Of a stretch of 64,000 nucleotides of DNA, positions 60,537 to 64,000 are shown piece by piece; positions within the stretch are counted from its first letter, which is position 1; the number at the start of each line of letters is the position of its first letter. Source of the DNA: Gluconobacter kanchanaburiensis NBRC 103587 (lineage in GTDB: Bacteria > Pseudomonadota > Alphaproteobacteria > Acetobacterales > Acetobacteraceae); assembly GCF_007988905.1 (NCBI RefSeq), contig NZ_BJVA01000001.1, forward strand, positions 248,001 through 312,000. Direction: 5' to 3'. Under the pieces are notes generated by a model that saw nothing but the letters and a program-made list of their open reading frames with translations, did not search any database and was not told where the DNA came from. The position numbers were made by a program, and so were the translations under genes.

Positions 60537-61024
60537 TCTAGCAGGACTTTGCGGATTGCCTCTTCCACGCGGTTTGATGCCGGTTTTGCTAGCGGAGTGA
60601 ACCAGTTGACGAGTTTTCCATCACGATCCGTCAGATATTTATAGAAATTCCAGCGGGGACGGGCCAGAAAGCCGCCTTCGCTGTCCAGCCACCGGAAAAG
60701 AGGTGTCGTTTCGGGACCGCGGACATGCTGGCGCGCGGCCATCGGGAAGCTGACCCCGTAATTGCGATGACAGAAAGTCTTGATTTCTTCCGACGAGCCG
60801 GGCTCCTGCTGCCCGAAGTCATTGGACGGAATCCCAAGGATGACCAGCCCGTCCGGATAGCCCCGTCCATACCGTGACCAGACATGCTGAAGGTCTTCAT
60901 ATTGCGGCGTAAAGCCACATTTGGAGGCCGTATTGACGATCAGCAGCGGGCGACCACGCCAGGCGGAGAGGTCGATCGTATCTCCGGAAAGTCCGGGGAG
61001 GCTGAAATCGTAGGCGCAGGTCAT
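60530..61024 (-). CDS. Glutathione peroxidase family thiol peroxidase
   Basis: Reduces hydroperoxides using a catalytic cysteine. The 164-residue protein from ATG 61024 (MTCAYDFSLPGLSGDTIDLS) has LLIVNTASKCGFTPQYEDLQ with Cys in the position of selenocysteine, ILGIPSNDFGQQEPGSSEEI, and WNFYKYLTDRDGKLVNWF (active-site Asn/Trp region). Bacterial Cys-type enzymes often use thioredoxin rather than glutathione. GGGAGA in TAGGGAGAATCCCG precedes the start; the frame extends to 61288 without support. Its end overlaps the last 7 bases of the DUF4112 remnant. Confidence 0.93.
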   Translation of the reverse strand: MTCAYDFSLPGLSGDTIDLSAWRGRPLLIVNTASKCGFTPQYEDLQHVWSRYGRGYPDGLVILGIPSNDFGQQEPGSSEEIKTFCHRNYGVSFPMAARQHVRGPETTPLFRWLDSEGGFLARPRWNFYKYLTDRDGKLVNWFTPLAKPASNRVEEAIRKVLLDH

Positions 61025-61211
61025 CGGGATTCTCCCTATTGGTCGGCCGGATCCTAGCGTCTTGGAGGGATTCGGGCGAGAGAGGAGGGGTGGACAGAAC
61101 GTGACATGATGGACAGGTTCACGTCGTTTCGGGTTTAGCTGATCTGTTCCGCGGTCAGTGTCGCGTCCGTGCTGTTGTGCCGTTGCGTTTTTGGGTGAGG
61201 AGTTTGCCTGC

Positions 61212-62417
61212 GTGATCCTGCGCGTCCTTGTCGGCATGGCCGGCCTTTTGCTTCTTGGGGCGCTCCTGTCCACCAATCGCCGGGCCATTGACTGGGCTCT
61301 GGTGGCGCGGGCCCTGCTGTTACAGGTCCTGATCGCGGCGGTCGTGCTCTGGGTGCCTGCCGGAGCTCATGGGCTGCATGTCGTGTCCGATGCGGTAACA
61401 AAGGTGCTGTCTTTCGGGGATGTGGGAAGCGCGTTCCTGTTTGGCGGGCTTGTGGGGCCGAAAATGAATGGTCTGTTCGGCAATGAGAGCTTCGTCTTTG
61501 CGCTGAAAGTCCTGCCCGAGATCGTCTATGTCGCAGCGCTTCTGGGGCTTTTGCAGCACTGGGGCGTGTTGCAGTTTCTCTCGAAACTCATCGGGGGGGC
61601 TCTGTCGCGGGTTCTGGGGACGACAGGACTTGAATCATTCTCGGCGGTGCTGACGATCTTTCTCGGACAGAGCGAGATGCCCATCGCGCTTCAGACCTGT
61701 CTGGCAGAAATGTCGACCGGCGAACTGGCGACGGTGCTGTGCAGCGGAACCTCCTCCATCGCGGGGTCCGTTCTGGCGGGATATGCATCGCTAGGCGTGC
61801 CGATGGAAAATTTGCTGGCGGCGTCTTTTATGGCGATACCGGGCGGCCTGCTGTTTTCACGCATCCTGTTTCCGGGGCCGCGCCACTCCGGCGCGCAGAT
61901 TGCCGGGGCGGATCATGGCCATCACAGCATGTTCGAGGCCATTGCGGACGGCGCCATGAACGGGGCGAAAATCGCGGTGGCGGTGGGCTCGGTGCTGATC
62001 GCATTTGTGGGGCTGATTGCTCTGGCTGACGGTCTGCTGGGTGCGGTCGGACTGTCACTGGCCCACGTGCTCGGCACGGTGTTCGCGCCATTCGCCTGGC
62101 TTCTGGGGGTGCCGTGGAACGAGTGCGTGGTGGCCGGTGGACTGCTGGGGCAGAAGATCGCCTTCAATGAGTTCGTGGCCTATGTGAACCTGTCGCCGTT
62201 GATCCATGCCCATGCGCTGTCGCAGCGGACGATCACGATCCTGTCCTTCGCGCTGTGCGGTTTTGCGAACATCTCCACCATCGGGATTCTGATCGGGGCG
62301 TTCGGAAGTGCTGAGCCGCGTCGGCGGACGGATGTGGCGTCGCTGGCGGTACGGGCCGTCGCTGCGGGGACGTTATCCAATGCGATGAGCGCGGTTATCG
62401 CAGGTCTGTTCGTTTGA
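61212..62417 (+). CDS. Concentrative nucleoside transporter (CNT/NupC family)
   Basis: Proton- or sodium-coupled nucleoside uptake protein of the inner membrane, 401 residues with about ten hydrophobic segments. Family motifs: FGGLVGP-like FLFGGLVGPKMN, IFLGQSEMPIALQTCLAEMS (nucleoside-binding GQTEAP-type loop), LLGQKIAFNEFVAYVNLS (NEFVAY signature) and ALCGFANISTIGILIG. GTG 61212 is chosen since GAGGAG (61197-61202) lies 9 bases before it; the frame runs to 61158 with a Cys-rich unlikely extension. It diverges from the glutathione peroxidase gene. Ion and substrate preference cannot be told. Confidence 0.93.
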   Translation: MILRVLVGMAGLLLLGALLSTNRRAIDWALVARALLLQVLIAAVVLWVPAGAHGLHVVSDAVTKVLSFGDVGSAFLFGGLVGPKMNGLFGNESFVFALKVLPEIVYVAALLGLLQHWGVLQFLSKLIGGALSRVLGTTGLESFSAVLTIFLGQSEMPIALQTCLAEMSTGELATVLCSGTSSIAGSVLAGYASLGVPMENLLAASFMAIPGGLLFSRILFPGPRHSGAQIAGADHGHHSMFEAIADGAMNGAKIAVAVGSVLIAFVGLIALADGLLGAVGLSLAHVLGTVFAPFAWLLGVPWNECVVAGGLLGQKIAFNEFVAYVNLSPLIHAHALSQRTITILSFALCGFANISTIGILIGAFGSAEPRRRTDVASLAVRAVAAGTLSNAMSAVIAGLFV

Positions 62418-62472
62418 TTTTATTTGCGCTCACGAATGTCTGATCTCACAAGAGGCATGATTTCAGTAAAGT

Positions 62473-62491
62473 GAGAATGATTATCATCTTT
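62473..62491 (+). promoter_or_regulatory. Fur-box-like palindrome upstream of sodC-like gene
   Basis: GAGAATGATTATCATCTTT matches 14 of 19 positions of the classical Fur box GATAATGATAATCATTATC, with a perfect core palindrome ATGAT-T-ATCAT. It lies 24 bases before the ATG of the sodC-like gene, where a bound repressor would block transcription. Iron control of this gene is an inference from this site. Confidence 0.5.
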
Positions 62492-62514
62492 GTGCCTGAA
62501 TTGTGAGTGTCACC

Positions 62515-63039
62515 ATGCGTCGTTCCGGATTTCTGTCTCTTGTGCTCGCTTCTGCCTTGGCCGTTCCTTCGCTTGCGTGCGCGGCGGATCATGTCACGGG
62601 TGCACTTAAGGGTACTAATGGCGCGGTCCATGGGATTGTGGACGTGACGGGCGCGCCGAAGGGTGTTCTGCTGCGCCTTCAGGTTCAGGGGCTGACGCCG
62701 GGCTGGCACGGAATCCATTTCCACGAGAAGGGAAGCTGCGCGCCTCCGAAGTTCACAAGCGCGGGTGCGCATGTTCATGCGGCGACGCCAGTTGTGCATG
62801 GTCTGTTGAACGCTGATGCCAATGATGCCGGAGATCTGCCGAACCTGTATGTTGCGGCAGACGGAACAGCGACGGTGGAACTTTATTCCACGCTGGTTTC
62901 GCTGAAGGGCGGCAATAATCTGCCCGCACTGATGGACGCGGATGGAGCGTCTGTGGTGATCCATGCCAAGCCGGACGACTATCAGACCCAGCCGATCGGC
63001 GGTTCGGGAGACCGGGTGGCCTGCGCCGTTCTCCACTGA
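62515..63039 (+). CDS. Cu/Zn superoxide dismutase family protein with altered Zn site
   Basis: Secreted SodC-like protein of 174 residues from ATG 62515; signal peptide FLSLVLASALAVPSLACA. The copper ligands are present: His68 and His70 (WHGIHFHEKGSC), bridging His86 (SAGAHVH) and His150 (VVIHAKPDDY). So are the disulfide cysteines (Cys75, Cys170) and guiding Arg167. Of the zinc ligands, His95 and Asp107 remain, but the His of the usual AHAGDLPN-type loop is Asp104 (NANDAGDLPN-like loop, read DANDAGDLPN). The fold is clear; full zinc binding is uncertain. GTG 62503 is an alternative start. A Fur-box-like site lies directly upstream. Confidence 0.88.
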   Translation: MRRSGFLSLVLASALAVPSLACAADHVTGALKGTNGAVHGIVDVTGAPKGVLLRLQVQGLTPGWHGIHFHEKGSCAPPKFTSAGAHVHAATPVVHGLLNADANDAGDLPNLYVAADGTATVELYSTLVSLKGGNNLPALMDADGASVVIHAKPDDYQTQPIGGSGDRVACAVLH

Positions 63040-63048
63040 ACCGCGTCG

Positions 63049-64000
63049 TTATTCCCGGGTCGGGGGGCGGTCCAGTAGAAGATGGCGCGCTTCCTCGATT
63101 GAAACGCCTTCGTTGAGAAGGCGGGTGACGGTTTCGATGATCGGCACCCGTACGTTGTGTCTGCGGGCGAGGGCGAGCATGGCGGGCGCGGTCAGAACGC
63201 CTTCCGCGACCGTCGTGCGTGAGGCGAGAATATCCGCGAGTGATCGACCTTCACCGAGTTCCAGTCCGACACTGTAATTACGGGAGCCGCGACTCGTACA
63301 GGTCAGAATAAGGTCTCCCATGCCCGCGAGGCCGGCAAGCGTGCTGGCGCGACCTCCAGTGGCTTCGGCGAGGCGGCCGATTTCGGCGACTGCCCGGGTG
63401 ATAAGGGCTGCGCGGGCATTTTCGCCCAGTCCCGCACCGATCGTAATACCCGCGCCGATGGCGATGACGTTCTTGGCGGCACCCGCAAGCTGGACACCGG
63501 CAGCATCATCGCTGGCATAGAGACGGAAGCTGGATGTGTTGAGAAGCGCCGTGAGAGCCTGTGCAAGCGCAATGTCCGCGCAGGCCAGCGTTGCTGCAGC
63601 GGGGAGGCCCTTGGCGATTTCTATAGCGAAATTCGGACCAGAGAGGACGCCCGTCGGGCGGTTTGGCATGGTCTGCGCTAGCACATCGAGTGGCAGGAGG
63701 GATGTGGCCTGTTCTAGCCCCTTGCAACAGGTCACGACCGGAACCGTGGGATCAAGAACGGTCTGAAGGCGCGTTGAGACGTCGCGGGCGGTCTGCACCG
63801 GGGTCACGAGCAAAACGACATCGGCTGTACGCGGAAAATCGCCCGTGATGGTGATGGTGTCGGGCAGGATGACGTCCGGCAGGCGCGGCAGGGTTCGGGT
63901 TGCCGGCGGAACGGGGTTTCGCATCCAGAGGGTGACGTCCGCGCCGGTGGCCGCCATGGCGCAGGCCAGTGCGGTTCCCCAGGCTCCGGCGCCGATAACG
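63049..64000 (-). CDS. gpsA: NAD(P)+-dependent glycerol-3-phosphate dehydrogenase (5' end outside window)
   Basis: Makes sn-glycerol 3-phosphate from dihydroxyacetone phosphate for phospholipids. The frame runs to the window edge, where the Rossmann motif VIGAGAWGTALACAMA is visible at about 63950-64000; only a few N-terminal residues are missing. Further motifs: ADVVLLVTPVQ, VVTCCKGLE, LSGPNFAIEIAKG, the catalytic lysine in AGAAKNVIAIGAGI and GLAGMGDLILTCTSRGSRNY. The stop is 9 bases past the convergent sodC-like gene, without an obvious terminator between. Confidence 0.96.
   Translation of the reverse strand, partial: VIGAGAWGTALACAMAATGADVTLWMRNPVPPATRTLPRLPDVILPDTITITGDFPRTADVVLLVTPVQTARDVSTRLQTVLDPTVPVVTCCKGLEQATSLLPLDVLAQTMPNRPTGVLSGPNFAIEIAKGLPAAATLACADIALAQALTALLNTSSFRLYASDDAAGVQLAGAAKNVIAIGAGITIGAGLGENARAALITRAVAEIGRLAEATGGRASTLAGLAGMGDLILTCTSRGSRNYSVGLELGEGRSLADILASRTTVAEGVLTAPAMLALARRHNVRVPIIETVTRLLNEGVSIEEARHLLLDRPPTRE

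Noticed and set aside
1-64000. CRISPR arrays, insertion sequences, prophage genes, rRNA genes
   Set aside because: No regularly spaced repeats, transposase or integrase motifs, phage structural proteins or rRNA-like sequence were seen on reading either strand.

Overview
The window is a chromosomal segment of an alphaproteobacterium of the acetic acid bacteria, most likely Gluconobacter or a close relative (family Acetobacteraceae). This rests on gene order (lpxD-fabZ-lpxA-lpxI; rpmH-rnpA-yidD-yidC-engB-argB; kdsD-lptC-lptA-lptB-rpoN; hsp20 followed by a DUF1150 gene), on an alphaproteobacterial-type PmtA, on high GC coding DNA, and on a heme O synthase left beside a decayed cytochrome c oxidase subunit I. 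The genus is an inference. Almost everything is core housekeeping DNA. There are no insertion sequences, prophage genes, CRISPR arrays or rRNA genes. One tRNA, tRNA-Leu(CAG), is present.

Layout. 1-3.6 kb: lipid A early steps (lpxD partial, fabZ, lpxA, lpxI) and glyoxalase I, then a convergent orphan histidine-phosphotransfer-like mini gene. 3.8-8.2 kb: a consensus promoter drives ribosomal protein L34, RNase P protein, membrane insertion factors (YidD, YidC), EngB and ArgB. 8.2-9.6 kb: a PAS plus degenerate GGDEF protein on the minus strand. 9.7-12.4 kb: lysine/diaminopimelate genes dapD-dapE and a membrane protein. 12.4-14.7 kb: truA, fmt, def on the minus strand. 14.8-16.1 kb: heat-shock hsp20, DUF1150 and RidA genes. 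16.2-24.1 kb, minus strand: folate genes pabC-pabB, then rpoN with the LPS transport genes lptB-lptA-lptC, kdsD, RNase D and tRNA-Leu. 24.1-31.3 kb: a complex-I-NDUFA9-like reductase and glutamate synthase gltD-gltB. 31.3-35.8 kb: an acyltransferase, oligoendopeptidase F and an ABC1/UbiB kinase. 35.9-36.5 kb: an isolated AT-rich gene for a PD-(D/E)XK nuclease-fold protein. 36.6-42.1 kb: a coiled-coil protein, uvrB, greB, gshB, a small membrane protein and pmtA. 42.1-44.4 kb: the ctaD-like, ctaB, coxF-like cluster. 44.4-50.9 kb, minus strand: Tim44-like, pmbA, M16 peptidase, thrC, a Yellow/royal-jelly-type protein and a small orphan. 51-60.1 kb: a TPR-glycosyltransferase-like protein convergent with glnD, mutS and murJ, then a small membrane protein. 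60.2-64 kb: a broken DUF4112 gene, glutathione peroxidase, a CNT nucleoside transporter, a SodC-like protein behind a Fur-box-like palindrome, and gpsA (5' end outside).

The most interesting observations are: (1) a heme-copper oxidase subunit I homologue that has lost most catalytic-site ligands but keeps candidate low-spin heme histidines, translationally coupled to ctaB and a coxF-like gene; (2) a 74-residue orphan H-box protein; (3) an AT-rich islet with a PD-(D/E)XK protein; (4) rnpA, which has no ATG, GTG or TTG start and whose best candidate is a CTG overlapping the rpmH stop; (5) a PAS/GGDEF protein with a destroyed active site; (6) an internal duplication in LptA; (7) a DUF4112 gene with an apparent frame-breaking deletion; (8) SodC with one Zn-ligand position changed. 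All assignments are by reading sequence only; no searches were run.
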